A stretch of 60,000 nucleotides of DNA from Chrysomallon squamiferum (taxonomy: Eukaryota > Mollusca > Gastropoda > Neomphalida > Peltospiridae). Under the pieces are notes generated by a model. That model was not told where the DNA came from and ran no database searches. It worked only from the letters and a program-made list of their open reading frames with translations. Positions 1-12,256 of this stretch are shown one piece after another (positions within the stretch are counted from its first letter, which is position 1; the number at the start of each line of letters is the position of its first letter). Made by a program: the position numbers and the translations under genes. The stretch is taken from assembly GCA_012295275.1 (NCBI GenBank), contig CM022665.1, positions 36,370,933 to 36,430,932 on the forward strand, read 5' to 3'.

Positions 1-718
1 AGTTCCATGCAGCTCTAAGCTTGGTGCACTCAAAGGAACTTTTGTGGTAAGGACAATTACGACATGCACATGTTCGTTTTGGTGAAGTGAGAATAGTAAA
101 CAGGGTCTTATTGGCTTTCTGTGTAGTAAACAGAAGCCTGATGCGTGGTTTGTCTTACATACTGAGTACACAGACAGTGACAAAACATACAAAATTAGTC
201 CACTGAGTGCTGATGAGTCTGTGTGCTGTTAAGGTCAGATGAACAGACTGGTATCCAGGTTTCCTACAACTAAGAAAACCTTGAACATCAGTACGTTTAT
301 AAATCACTGGAACACGTTCTGCTTTGCTTTCGTTTTTCCATCATTGGCTTTTAAGATAAAAATAAAAAATATTTTTCTGTAAGAATACACACCTCCTTTC
401 TTTGACTATCCTAAAGAAAGAAATTGAATGTGTTGCAGATACACAAATGAATGTTTACACAGGAATATAATGTTTTATAATTATTGACCAATACATATTA
501 ATGCAAACAGAAGTAAATATTGTATAAAACAATTCCTGAACTAAGACAGCTTGAAATTTCAGTACATTGTTTTATGTATCTGTTGTATTGTTTCCAAATC
601 TGATGATAGTTTTCATTGAATCTTTTCAAATATATACATGACTTTTTCTCTCAAGTGTATGCTGTTATTTCTGTCCTTATCATAGCACACACACACACAC
701 ACTCTCTCTCTCTCTCTC

Positions 719-749
<31 letters not shown>

Positions 750-752
750 GTT

Positions 753-783
<31 letters not shown>

Positions 784-1199
784 GTCTGTCTGTTTCTCTC
801 TCTCTCTATCTCTCTCTCTCTCTCTCTCCAACACCCAAACTCCAAGTCTACATCTCTCAAGACCTGTATCTTTTACCCTAATTGTTATGAATGTTGATGT
901 ATGTAACATCATTTTTATTTCTCCCATTAAACATCTTTGCCAAAAATCACCTACCATCAATACAGTGGGTCTGTCATACAATGTGGAATTTTTTGTATTC
1001 CTGAGTTTCAGCAGTTGAACACTGTTAGTGAGTCTTGTTACACAACGCTGGACATTCAGAGTGTTTTAGGTATTGAACACTTTGATGAAAAACACCTGTT
1101 AAAAAACTCAGCACCCTGTCTGACAATCTGTGTAATGTTCTCTGACTAGAAGAGTCATTGTTTTACTCAGAAAAGATTATCACAAATATTCACCAACCC
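1..1199. other. gene-free AT-rich DNA, probably gephyrin intron
   Basis: No reading frame here looks like a gene. The only structure is the CT/TG microsatellite listed separately. Because the gephyrin 3' exons lie downstream on the + strand and no other gene intervenes, this is most simply intron sequence of that gene. That placement is inference. Confidence 0.5.
690..830. repeat. compound microsatellite (AC)n-(CT)n-(GTCT)n
   Basis: A short (AC) run passes into alternating CT and TGTC blocks. Open frames on both strands across it translate only to Ser/Leu or Arg/Glu dipeptides, so they are repeat artefacts and not genes. Confidence 0.95.
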
Positions 1200-1209
1200 A
1201 GAATACTTA

Positions 1210-1690
1210 GACGTACAAGCCAAGACATACTTTGTGTTTAAGTCACTAATTAACTAATTTACTGACATTATTTTCTTAATATTATGATGTCAGAGCTGAC
1301 AAATTATGAATCAAAATTAGGGATTATTTGTTTTGTTTACAGGGATACTTAACTGAAATACATAATTAGGAATACTTTGTGTTTAAGTCACTAGTCACTG
1401 ATTAATTAAGTAATTATTTTCTTAAATTCTAATGTCAGAACTGACAGATTATGAGTCAGTGATAGGGGTTGTGTTTTTGTTTACAGGGATACTTGATTGA
1501 AATATATAGAAATACTTGTTTTTCAGTCACCGACTAAGTGAATCAAAATTAGGTATTATGTTATTGTTTACAAGGATAATTATTCACCCAGATTCTTAAC
1601 TGGAATATTTCAACAGAATATTTTGACATGCAAGCCAACACATAATTTGTTTCAGTCACTGACTAATTATGTCATTGTTTTCTTAATATT
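1210..1690. repeat. degenerate tandem repeat, ~145-bp period
   Basis: The words TTTGTGTTTAAGTCAC (about 1231 and 1376) and GTTTACAGGGATACTT (about 1334 and 1479) recur 145 bp apart. A further, more divergent and shortened copy follows (GTTTACAAGG near 1566, CAAGCCAACACATAATTTG near 1630). The copies differ by substitutions and indels, so this is an old array. Confidence 0.7.
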
Positions 1691-1959
1691 CTGCATCATT
1701 GTTGGAATAGTTTTTATTCTTGTGCATTACAATGGTTAATTATGTATGATGGATGATTCAGACAAAGGAATATATAATCACTTTTCTGAGTCACAAATGA
1801 TTCTATGATTGACATTTGTGTATATCTGTCATCATTATCAATTTATAGCAAATTAATTCTCAGCCATTTGCATAACGTAGGTTTTAAAAATTCCTTATTT
1901 ATTTATGATGAGAATACTGAGTCACTTTATGAATCCCAAAAGAGAAATGAGTAACTAAT

Positions 1960-3060
1960 ATTTCTGATCATTTTCAAACACCAGACAAACAAATTAGTCA
2001 GTATAGTAGATTATTCCATTTGTATAATTTACCTGCAAAACTGTATAAGAGAAAAATAAAGTATTCTAAAGGTTGGTCAAGAATGTTTCTAAAAGATATA
2101 CATATCACTTCTTGTAAAATCTTCTTGTCATTTTAAACATATTGTAAATGTTTGTCATATGTTGTTGAATAACTGTCTCAGTGTATTACTATAAAGTTTT
2201 GTTCTGTTCTGTTAGATATAATTTGTATATTAGTTATAATCTAGGTATATACGTTTATGTGATTATCTGCTAATAGCTGTAAATTTATATCTGTCTGTTT
2301 AATATGGACTTGAAAAAAAAAAAGCCAGATTTCACAGTACATTATGTGACAAAAAGTGAGCAAAAGTGAGTCAGAGATAACAATGTTCTCATCAAAGACA
2401 AAATAGTATACAACATTTCTCTGTAATCTTCAATATGAATGAAGAGTATGTCAAAAATGGTGAGACTGAAAGTTAAATTCAAAATGAGCCAAACAGAATG
2501 TTCTTATTCACTCATCAAAAATACAATATTATTCATCACTTTTGTAAAAGTTTATGTGAGTCCATAATATTTGTGTCATCATGAACTTATAGCAGATTAC
2601 TTGAATACTTCTCATCCATTTGTATAAAACTTAGACAGTGAAAAAAACAACTAAAACAGAAAATGATAACAGGTTATCAAGCATGTTTATGTAATCATTT
2701 GCTTTGCAGATTTCCTCAACCATTTGATACAAAATTAGATTTTAAAAAGAAAAGAAGAAAAAAGTCATATTCATTTATACGTAATAAAAAATAATTAATC
2801 TAAATAAAAGTCATGGATTCAGTGAGGTGATTCACATAATGATAAATCAGTATATTAATAGAAATTAAACTAAAATAATATATAACAAAAAAACCTATAT
2901 ATATGAGTATACACAAATGTTTCTTTTATCATCTACTTAGATTGCTTCTCAATCATATCGCACAAATTTAGACTTGAAAAATAATACAACAGAGGGTTAG
3001 ACAAGAATGTTTTCATCATCAGTTTATAATAAATTAGATCTTATCTCATCATGGACTTAA
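1960..3060. repeat. highly decayed tandem repeat block
   Basis: Similar sentences recur: a TCTCATCCATTTGTATAAAACTTAGAC-like stretch followed by a GGTTATCAAGCATGTTT-like stretch appears in recognisable but divergent form near 2010-2090, 2605-2690, 2710-2750 and 2945-3015. Spacing is irregular. I read it as an ancient long-unit array; a self dot-plot would define the unit. Confidence 0.45.
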
Positions 3061-5142
3061 AACAACCATAGATGTTTGTGAAACAATAATTATGAGCCTC
3101 CAGATTAATCAGTGATTCACTGGTGTGACTCACGTTTCTTAAATAAATCAGCATATGACATAATCAGTATCTGTCACCTGTTATTTTAAAGACCTGGCTT
3201 TTTTTTTTTTTTTTGAGCTGTTGCACTGATGATCTTGGAATGAAAAATTAACACACAAATTAGTCAGAAGGTGACCAAGTCTGGGATGATTCAGAAAGTC
3301 AGAAGACATTGTCTGCAGCATTTAACAGAGAGAGAGTTTAATTCTTGTACCACTTTTCATTTATTGATTTATTGTTGTTGTTGTTTTTTACATTGCCTTT
3401 TTTTTTTTTTCTCTTGTCTGTGTGTTTTTGTTTCTCTGCTGATAATCCATTATCCAAAATTCTTAAAAGCTTTGAAAACTGACTTTGGTATCTGTGTCTG
3501 TGTATGTGTGGCTATTTTTTTCTGTTTGTGCATGTTTGTGTGAGTGTGTGTGTGTGTGTATGTGTGTGTTTGTTTATCATCACTTACATAATTTTATATA
3601 TGAATTTAATTTAATTTCTGTATTCTGTGAATTTTGTTTGATATTTTCCTATTTGTAGTCTCTGCCTGGAAATTTCAGAGAAGGCATAATTTATTTGTAT
3701 TAAAATTATTTTTTTCTATCTTTAAGTATACTTATATTTTTGGTTTATGAACATGCATGCATGTGGATGCTTATATATTTATGAGTTTTAGAAAATAAAA
3801 GACATTCTGTGTAAAATAATCTTTCTGTGTCAATTTTTATTTACTTAATCCAGTTTACTTTTTACCAATTTGACACATCAAACAGCAAGTTTGGTTTCCC
3901 TCTTACAAAGCATTTGACATCCTACACATGTCGATAAACTTGATAAAACAGTAATCAAAAAAAAAAAAAAACGTTTTTTTTTTTTTTTTTTTTAATTACA
4001 GAAAAAGAAAAAAAGTATTTCTAAATAAACATTTCACTTTTCCACTCTTTCTGTATACAACTATACAGTGCAGTGGTACTTCCTGATGGTGTTCCAAACC
4101 AGTATAAGCGATTACTCCAGAGACAGGTGTAATAATAAAAATTGCCTGTGTGGTCTGTGTAAGAACTGTTTCTTTCTAAGATAAATGTTTGGACATGAGA
4201 TAAATCTTTTTTAAAAAACACATTGCTAAACATCATTGAACAGACTCCAAGAGAATCATATAAAATTATGGTTATCCTTCTAAAAGAAATTTTTAGTTTA
4301 ATTTTTCTATGATACTTTTCTTTCAAATTTAAGGGCAGTCATGTTTTCAAATATTCCTCCATTGTTTTTAAATTTTAATTTCTTTTCTGTAATAAATTAG
4401 AATATATGTATAGGTATGCCTTTTTTTTTTTTCTCTCTGTTTTTCTCCAGTTTCTTCTTCTTTACTTTTTTCTTTTCTTTGTATTTGTATTTCTCATTGA
4501 GGTGGATATATCCCCCAAAAAGGCAGTATATACATACATGTATACACACATACAGAACACAAATATGTTGATTTACTACTAAACAAATTTTCATTTCCGT
4601 CTTCAAATATAGTATCTTTGTTTTACACTTCTATTTATTATTATTCTCATCCACCTTCATTTTCTTCTTTTTTCTTCTTATAATAAATATTCTTCTTCAT
4701 CTCCTACTTTATTTTCTTCTTTTTATTTCACTTAATATCATTCTAATGCTCTGCCTCTACCTTTATTTTGGAGGAGGGTAAAGACCTAAAGAGAATATAT
4801 AAAACTGAACATATAATTTATATTTTTCAATTTCTTACAGTTCTTGTTCTTTTCTTGTCTTTTCCTACTAAAAATGTGAACAAAAAAAATAAACAAAAAT
4901 AAAAACGAAATATATAAAAACTGAACATATATAAATTTTTTCTCTTTTCAAACTGTTTTTGTTCTTTCTTTTTTTTTCATACTAAAAATGAGGGGGAAAA
5001 TTAAAAAAATAGACCTAAAGAGAATATATAAAACTGAACTTAGGATTCACCAGTCACTGAAGAGCAGTCAGTAATGACCATCACTCTATTTTGCTGATAG
5101 CACTTCTCTATTTGATCATTCAGCCGGCTACATCAATTACAG
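3060..5142. other. gene-free, T-rich intron-like sequence
   Basis: This stretch contains several homopolymer T or A runs (for example near 3200, 3960-3990 and 4420) and a TG-rich patch near 3540-3570. I see no exon with convincing splice sites and coding character on either strand. Confidence 0.5.
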
Positions 5143-5308
5143 GCTCCATTTGTCATGCTTGTCCAAGAATTTACCTGTGTATTCTCCACTCCACTGGAAC
5201 CCTCATGTGAGATGGTCATGTGTTTTTCAAATAACTCAGCTGGCTGCCCAGACTGCCCAGTGGACACTTTTGATGAGGTCTGGACTACCGTTGCTGGTCA
5301 TTCGCTTG
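5143..5308 (+). CDS. candidate cysteine-rich internal exon, unrecognised
   Basis: I do not recognise the product. A 166-nt segment is open throughout in one frame between an acceptor (CATCAATTACAG) and a strong donor (GTGAGT at 5309-5314); read past the donor, the frame hits a stop at once. It would encode about 55 residues beginning APFVMLVQEF and ending TTVAGHSLG, with five cysteines including a GCPDCPVD cluster and an NNS glycosylation sequon. Base composition is clearly richer in G+C than the surrounding intron, as expected for an exon. It starts in phase 0 and ends in phase 1, whereas the next gephyrin exon needs two bases from upstream, so it cannot splice directly to that exon. It may belong to a nested gene, an alternative exon, a decayed transposon or a chance open frame. 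Confidence 0.35.
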
Positions 5309-5623
5309 GTGAGTGAAGGCTTGTTTACATGTTGACCACACAGACAGAAGCAATCCCTCATTGCCGGTCATCAAAGCTAACTGTTCAAAACTCATCTACT
5401 ATTTTAATATGCTGCTTAGAAAAACTGTGAGAGGCATAATTAAGGATCTTTTTTCACTTTCTTTCCCATTTGGTTTCCTTTTCTTTTTGAACAGATCTTT
5501 TGTTGTTTGAGAAATTGTTATTGTTACTGAAATTCATCCTTGAGTGGTGTCAATTTAAATTGTTTTCTCTGTGGTATGTGTGATATGTATGTATCTATGT
5601 GTGTATAGCTAGATAGACAGACA

Positions 5624-5626
<3 letters not shown>

Positions 5627-5697
<71 letters not shown>
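5627..5697. repeat. (AC)n microsatellite
   Basis: Uninterrupted AC dinucleotides, about 35 copies. Confidence 0.98.
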
Positions 5698-5701
<4 letters not shown>

Positions 5702-5875
5702 ATAACCAGTTATTTCTTTTTTATTTCAGTCCTAAATAACCCTAAATATATATGTAATGTAAAAAAGTAATTTATTGAAATAAATATAGTTCAGGTCAAT
5801 GACCGGAAATACAGAAATGTATCTAGTCATCAAATCTTGCCATTATTTATAGTGATAGCAGGATAAAGATAGACA

Positions 5876-5909
5876 GATAAATAGATAGATAGATAGATAG
5901 ATAGATAGA
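5876..5909. repeat. (GATA)n microsatellite
   Basis: Tandem GATA/TAGA tetranucleotides, preceded by imperfect copies from about 5865. Confidence 0.95.
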
Positions 5910-6618
5910 CATATATATTTATTTGATTTTTATTATAAATTATTATTTAATTTCATATTCTTTAAATTGTTCCATTCATTATTTTAACTTTTAATTAAAA
6001 AAAAAAAAAAAAAAAGAGAGTAATTTATTGCTGCAATGTTAATCTGACTGATGAACAAACAAAACTGTTAAAATAAATGTGATTTGCTAATAAGTGCATC
6101 TTCCATTCATTGTGTCTTGTAAATGAAAATTTATGCACCTTCTGAGTATAATTATGTGTTTGTACCTAGTTCACTTAATACACCAGATTAACAAACAAGT
6201 GTAAGTGCCAAACATCAAGCAAGAGGGGGGAGGTATCATAAAAACATCAAAAGAAAATACAAAAACGATCATTTGTAACTTGCAGAACTTAAGTGCCAAG
6301 CTGCAGGTATGAGAGTGAAGGTTGTAAAACAGATTTTTTTTTTTCTGTATCTTTTTTTTTTTTTTTTTTTTTTTTTTTTCTCTGACAACTTGCAGACAGA
6401 GACTTGTATACCACTGAGTTTATTCATGTGGAAAAGATTTTATGATGAATTACTGGAGGTTGGAGAAGATAAAGTTAACAAAAAGAAACTCACTCTTGAC
6501 ATCTGGTCACAATTTAACTAACCTACAGGTAATTTCAGAAAACTTGGTTCTCATGTGCTTGGTTTTAGTTTTGATATATGTACGTTAAACTTTTTACATT
6601 TAATTTTTAATTTATTTA

Positions 6619-6658
<40 letters not shown>

Positions 6659-6685
6659 TCTTTTGACATTTCTTAACATTATTGT

Positions 6686-6686
<1 letters not shown>

Positions 6687-6757
<71 letters not shown>
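6687..6757. repeat. (AG)n microsatellite
   Basis: About 35 uninterrupted AG dinucleotides, with an (ATT)n run just upstream at about 6620-6655. Confidence 0.98.
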
Positions 6758-6759
<2 letters not shown>

Positions 6760-7267
6760 ATGTTGAATATAGATAGAGGATCTGAAATGATGATATATAC
6801 ATATATATTTGTAAGGCAATACAGTTTTGTTCAGCTAAAATCAACAAAAATAACAAAAAATAAAAACAAAAAAAAACCTCAGGATTTTCTTCCACTTTAA
6901 AACTGAGAGTGTTATTGCCATGTATGCTTACTCCACAAGATATTTTAGAGGGCATTAACATTTCACTAGGATTTAATTTCAGTCGATTCCTACAGGCTTT
7001 TTTTTTTTTTTTTTTTTTTTTTTTTTCTCTTTCTCTCAACAGATGAGTGAATAACACTATCATAATGTAGCTAATTTTCATTGTATATCCTCACTGTCTG
7101 CAACACTTGTACACTTGCACAAACACCGTTTACCTGTGTCCTGCCAGATGAAGCCATATGCTACCCCGGTTGAGGAATACATAAGCTATTAGAAATGTAA
7201 CAGATTATGTACAGATCTCCTGCACACTTCTTGTATTCTTTTACATTTCTTGCTGCTGGCATTACAG

Positions 7268-7312
7268 CACCCATCTGGCTCACAACATCATGTAACACGT
7301 ATTGGGATTCAG
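7268..7312 (+). other. possible 45-nt microexon
   Basis: A 45-nt segment lies between an acceptor (GGCATTACAG) and a donor (GTAAAG). It reads HPSGSQHHVTRIGIQ with no stop and keeps phase. The length is far too short for coding statistics and there is no family match, so this rests on splice-site appearance only. Confidence 0.15.
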
Positions 7313-8028
7313 GTAAAGATGTAATGGCTTTGTTTTGGGGTGGGTTTTTTTTTTTTTTTTTTGGTTCCAGCTCAGAGGTGTTTTCTGCTGGGTTAAGCCT
7401 CTGTTGAGTTTTGATGAAAAATAAAAAAGCTGTGGTATGTGGTGTGCAGTTTATGGGAAAGAGTGTAACTGTTTGTAGCTATGCAAATGAAATAAAATGT
7501 GTTATATTCTTTTCAAAAAAAGAGTCAAAATAACATTGATAAAATAATTGACTAAGATCCTGAACATTAGCCAAATATATTAAACTTTATATCCTTTCTC
7601 TTTCTTTCTTTCTCTCTCTTTCTCCTTTTTCTTTCTCTCCTACCTTATTCTTTTTTTCTTTTTTCTCTCTTTTGTTTATGTGTTTAAGCTTATGTTTTGC
7701 CAAAAAAATAAGGTACTTTTAAAACTTTAATTTAAAATTACAGTTTACATTTAATTTCTTCTTGATTGATAAACCAGACAGGAGAAAAAAATAGTTAAAA
7801 AAATAATAATAATAATAATAAAAACACAGCACTGAAGATTTTTCCTAATTCGACTGAGTTAGAGACATGATATAATGAGAATGCTCATGGAGCAGCTTTG
7901 CTGGCTGTCTACATATTAACTATTAATAGCTGTCTTATTAATGAAGTGTATTTGTAGATAATATTGAACACACACAAAGACTTTTGATCTTCCCATGTGC
8001 TCTGTAAATAATTATAATTTGTCTCCTC

Positions 8029-8300
8029 ATATACAATATACTGTATTCTTTGTCTTATAGTATACAATATACTGTATATTTTTTGTTATAGTTTACAATA
8101 TACTGTATACTTTTTATTATAGTATAAAATATATTGTATGGTTTTTGTTACAGTATACAATATATTGTATACTTTTTTATATTATACAATATGCTGTATA
8201 CTTTGTCTTGTAGTATATAAATTACTATTTTTACTTTTTGCTTGCAGTGTACAGTATATTTTTTTTGTATTAAATAATGTGTAGTATGCTTTCTTTTTTA
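8029..8300. repeat. 31-bp tandem repeat with palindromic AT core
   Basis: The core TATACAATATACTGTATA recurs at about 8030, 8061, 8092, 8123, 8154 and 8184, a steady 31-bp step, followed by weaker copies to about 8300. Each core is an imperfect palindrome, separated by a T-rich linker such as TTTTTGTTATAG. Confidence 0.85.
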
Positions 8301-8309
8301 TATGCAATG

Positions 8310-9080
8310 TCCAGTACACTTAAAACAAATAATGAACACATAGAAAATAAAGACCTGTGGCTTTTACAAAAGAGTGACTGCAAATTCACATACACAAACT
8401 CAAAAACAAAATGACAGAGATACTTACATACCACACACATCACATACAGACAGAATCAAACGCTCACAGAAAAATATATAAATGCATACCTAGAACTATT
8501 CATACCTATCTATCTAACATCATACTGACATTCATATATACAGTCCGTACAAAAAATATACAAACACGTGCACCCTCCTACATACAAACGTACACACACA
8601 AAATACTATCTGCTGCCTTTAACCTAAAAATACTTCTAATATACATGATGTTTAGTAAACACACACAAGCTTGGAACCAAGGCTGGAAATAAATTTATTG
8701 GACCAGCTTTATCATAAATTGTTACCTCTTTTAATACACTTTATCTTCTCATAGCACCATATGTGTTCCAAACAGATCTGTTTAACAGTGGAGCTATTTC
8801 ATTTTTCTGTTATGAAATTTCATCTTTTTATCTAGGTGCTGAGCGATACGATGACCAAGTGCTCTCCAAAAATAAAGATGCTACAAATAGTTTAATGGCT
8901 GTGATAAAAGTGCTATCTTGTTTCGGGGAGAATTGGACCTTTACAAGCAGTTTTATTATAAATGATTAATGTTTTATAGATGTGGTTTGTAATAATTTAT
9001 AGGGAGTCAAAATTTTAAAATGATGTAACTTTATTTTTTGGTGGGTTGTTTAAGCTTACTATTAATATTATTGTTACTAT
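8310..9080. other. gene-free interval
   Basis: An acceptor-like TTTATCTAG at about 8836 is followed by a frame reading GAERYDDQVLSKNKDA onward that stays open to a stop near 8967. It has no donor in a sensible place and no recognisable family, so I leave it uncalled. Confidence 0.5.
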
Positions 9081-9081
9081 T

Positions 9082-9088
9082 ATTAGTG

Positions 9089-9128
<40 letters not shown>

Positions 9129-9240
9129 CAGGAGCAACAGCAGCAGCAGTTAAAGTAGTGTAAGTAGTAATAGTAGTAGCAGTAGTAGTAGTAGTGGTGG
9201 TGGTGGTAGCAGTAGTAATAATAATAAGTATTATAATAGT
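9082..9240. repeat. (AGT)n trinucleotide repeat, interrupted
   Basis: AGT units run cleanly from about 9088 to 9128, then continue as an interrupted mix of AGT, AGC, GGT and AAT to about 9230. Confidence 0.9.
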
Positions 9241-9689
9241 ATTACTGTAATTATAATACTATTATTATTTCCTTATTTATTTATTTTTTTAAATAACTGT
9301 CTTTTACAAAATAGCCTATGGATTTATTTAAAACTATAATACATTGTCTGTTCTGTATCTATTTTCATAAATTTATTAAACCACACAGTATCTTTAAAAT
9401 TCTTCTTTTTTTTTTCTTTTTTTTTAACGTTTGTCTTCTATTTTCATTTTAATAACCGAATGTGTTTTGAACAAACCTTCCCACAGACAAGAAGATACAT
9501 ACCATGAACTTTCCAGTACAAAGCAGTTAGTAGAATGTCAGTAGAAGACTGGTTAGTAGAAAAAAGGGTTAATGATGTATCGCCTGTCTACACAGCCTTG
9601 AAATGTTAACATATAAAATGCATATCCCAGATGCTTTGACTCTGTGCCAGGAATAAATTTGTTTAAAAGAAAATGAAGCAGGCTGGAAG

Positions 9690-11490
9690 CAGATTCAGTT
9701 TATGACAAGAACTCAGATACATTGGTAACAGAGTGGGTTTTATGACAGGTATCACTGTAAACTGGTTGAATTTTTTTTCTTTTCTTTTTCTTTTTTATTT
9801 TTTTATATTTTTTATATATAATATATATTTTTTATTTTTTTTGACAAGTGATGCAAAATGATAAAAACATACAAGAGTTTATTATGACAGAATGTGCTGT
9901 GTGTAAAGATAACCACAGTTGGGTTTGGACTTGCAGAGTGTGGTATAACAAACTGGGTTTATGACAAGTAATTCAAGAGTAGGTCAGGTAAACTAGACTG
10001 GGTTTCTGACCAAAAAACTGGTTTTGATGAAAAAAAAATGAAAAAAAACAGGTTGATTATGACAAATAGTACTGTGTGTTGTTTTGTTATCCACTTAGGT
10101 TTTGATGTATTATAACAAACTGTGGACAGGACAGGTATTGCAGTAATAGACTTGAGTTGTAGACTTGAGTTTGTTTCATGAGATCAGGTTTGTGAGTAGG
10201 GCAGATTTATTTTTGTTTTTTTAAGTTCCCATCTGTGACTTTATTCTTGGTTGTGAAATGTGTAAACTTACAAAGGACTGGGTTTTTAACAAATGGTACT
10301 TAATACATTTTAAAGATTATCAGAGGGAATAAGTTACACAGGTTTTTCACTGTAGATTTTTATTTGTTAGATTGTGGACTGCATAAGTCATAAGAGGGTT
10401 ACTGATTACTGAATAATATTTCTATAGTAAAATACGTAACACATTGGATTAGTGAAGGATATTACTGTATTAAGCTGTAAAAGCTGAAAAAATGTTGGAT
10501 TAGTGAATGGATAGATATAGTAGTCTATGTAAGCTGGTAAAAGACTGGATTAGTGAATGGATAATTACAGTAATCTGTCTAAGCTGGTAGAAGACTGGAT
10601 TAGTGAATAGATAGTTACAGTAATCTGTGTAAGCTTTTAAATGACTGGATTAATGAATGATACTTCTGTTGTAAAGTTAGGCAGGTTTTATAATTGGATT
10701 TATTATAGGTTATCAAGCATAATTTTACTCAGACTTCTTTATATGTAGACAAAAGACAGGTAGGTAGTTTGATTACAAGGTTAAAGCTAGACAGTATTGC
10801 TTCTAACTGATACAGATTTTGTCAGGTTGAAAGTTCTTCACTCAGTAACACTTTGTATTTGATAGTTCTTTCAAAACTGGGACACATGTAAGTTGGTAAC
10901 ACTGGGTATCTGACAGGTATTGATGTGGTAGATGAGGTCACCTGGTAGCAGTGACTGATGATGATGTAGCAGCTGAGGTCATATGTTAGCCTGGTGTATT
11001 CATTTCAGATAATGATGATGTCAGCAAGGTAAGCAAGTATCAGAACTATAATCTGCTACACTGGGTTTTTGAGTAATCAAATACATAAAACACAGTGTGT
11101 TTTTTTTTAACTAGTAGATAAAGATCATTGTAAGTTTATGTGACAGATAATATAAAGGACTTTCTTAGCTGATTAGATAATTAGGTTGTAGCTGATTATT
11201 TTAGTAGATTATATAAGCTAGTACTTTAATGGTTAACATATAACAAAAAATAATGCTGTGATATACTGTTTAAGAAAAAAGCTGTTAATTTATTGGTTTT
11301 GACAAGTAGTTTGTATTTGGCTGTGTAAGATGGTAAATCCTTTGATTTTAACCTGAAGTATATACTTAGTGTAGTAGCTTCTGGGCTTTTTAAGGTGGAA
11401 ACACATCTGACTTTTGCCATGTAATGGGGTGTGTGACATGATAGTCAAATGTTTGTTTTGTTTGGGTTTTTTTGTCATGGGCTGTGAACA
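9690..11490. repeat. decayed ~50-bp minisatellite flanking the 48-bp array
   Basis: The clearest part is 10441-10660, where GGATTAGTGAATGG recurs at an exact 50-bp step (tagtga at about 10451, 10501, 10551, 10601 and 10651), together with TAAGCTGGTAAAAGAC. On both sides related but diverged sentences recur, such as AAACTGGGTTTATGACAAGT near 9950. They share AAGCTGGTAA and TGGGTTTT-type words with the homogeneous 48-bp array downstream, suggesting one long array whose outer part has degraded. Confidence 0.7.
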
Positions 11491-12256
11491 TAGTTTTAAC
11501 AAGTAGTGTGTATTAGGCTGTGTAAGCTGGTAACACATTGGTTTTAACAAGTAGTGTGTATTAGACTGTGTATGCTGGTAACACATTGGTTTTAACAAGT
11601 AGTGTGTATTAGGCTGTGTAAGCTGGTAACACATTGGTTTTAACAAGTAGTGTGTATTAGGCTGTGTAAGCTGGTAACACATTGGTTTTAACAAGTAGTG
11701 TGTATTAGGCTGTGTAAGCTGGTAACACATTGGTTTTAACAAGTAGTGTGTATTAGACTGTGTAAGCTGGTAACACATTGGTTTTAACAAGTAGTGTGTA
11801 TTAGACTGTGTAAGCTGGTAACACATTGGTTTTAACAAGTAGTGTGTATTAGACTGTGTAAGCTGGTAACACATTGGTTTTAACAAGTAGTGTGTATTAG
11901 GCTGTGTAAGCTGGTAACATTGGTTTTAACAAGTAGTGTGTATTAGACTGTGTAACAACATTGGTTTTAACAAGTAGTGTGTGTTAGGCTGTGTAAGCTG
12001 GTAACACATTGGTTTTAACAAGTAGTGTGTATTAGACTGTGTAAGCTGGTAACACATTGGTTTTAACAAGTAGTGTGTATTAGACTGTGTAAGCTGGTAA
12101 CACATTGGTTTTAACAAGTAGTGTGTATTAGGCTGTGTAAGCTGGTAACACATTGGTTTTAACAAGTAGTGTGTATTAGACTGTGTAAGCTGGTAACACA
12201 TTGGTTTTAACAAGTAGTATGTGTTAGGCTGTGTAAGCTGGTAACACATTGGTTTT
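11490..12256. repeat. 48-bp minisatellite array, ~16 near-identical copies
   Basis: The unit begins ACATTGGTTTTAACAAGTAG and ends GTGTAAGCTGGTAAC; its length is 48 bp. Copies differ mainly at a G/A position (TTAGGCTG versus TTAGACTG). Two shortened copies at about 11910-11965 break the register. Because 48 is a multiple of 3, the - strand shows open frames with a 16-residue period (LKPMCYQLTQ...). I treat these as a by-product of the repeat, since there is no flanking gene structure. Confidence 0.97.

Larger units (their letters stand above)
5309..7267. other. gene-free interval dominated by simple repeats
   Basis: Holds the (AC)n, (GATA)n, (ATT)n, (AG)n and long poly-T tracts listed separately. 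A segment after an acceptor-like AG near 6392 stays open for about 40 codons (TETCIPLSLF onward) and stops just before a CAG-GTAATT; I could not tie it to any family and do not call it. Confidence 0.6.

Noticed and set aside
613-981. Overlapping frames rich in Arg-Glu or Ser-Leu on both strands, here and at every AG/CT tract
   Set aside because: They are translations of dinucleotide microsatellites, with no start context, splice sites or non-repeat domain.
5280-5314. The end of the candidate exon reads VAGHSLGE, which resembles the GHSLGE motif of acyltransferases
   Set aside because: The residues before it do not fit an acyltransferase domain, the final Glu would come from the donor itself, and a short motif is expected by chance.
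6393-6521. Frame TETCIPLSLFMWKRFYDELL after an acceptor-like AG, with a donor-like CAG-GTAATT downstream
   Set aside because: The frame stops before the donor, the other frames are closed, and no family is recognisable.
8836-8969. Frame GAERYDDQVLSKNKDA after TTTATCTAG
   Set aside because: No donor, no family and a neutral composition; probably chance.
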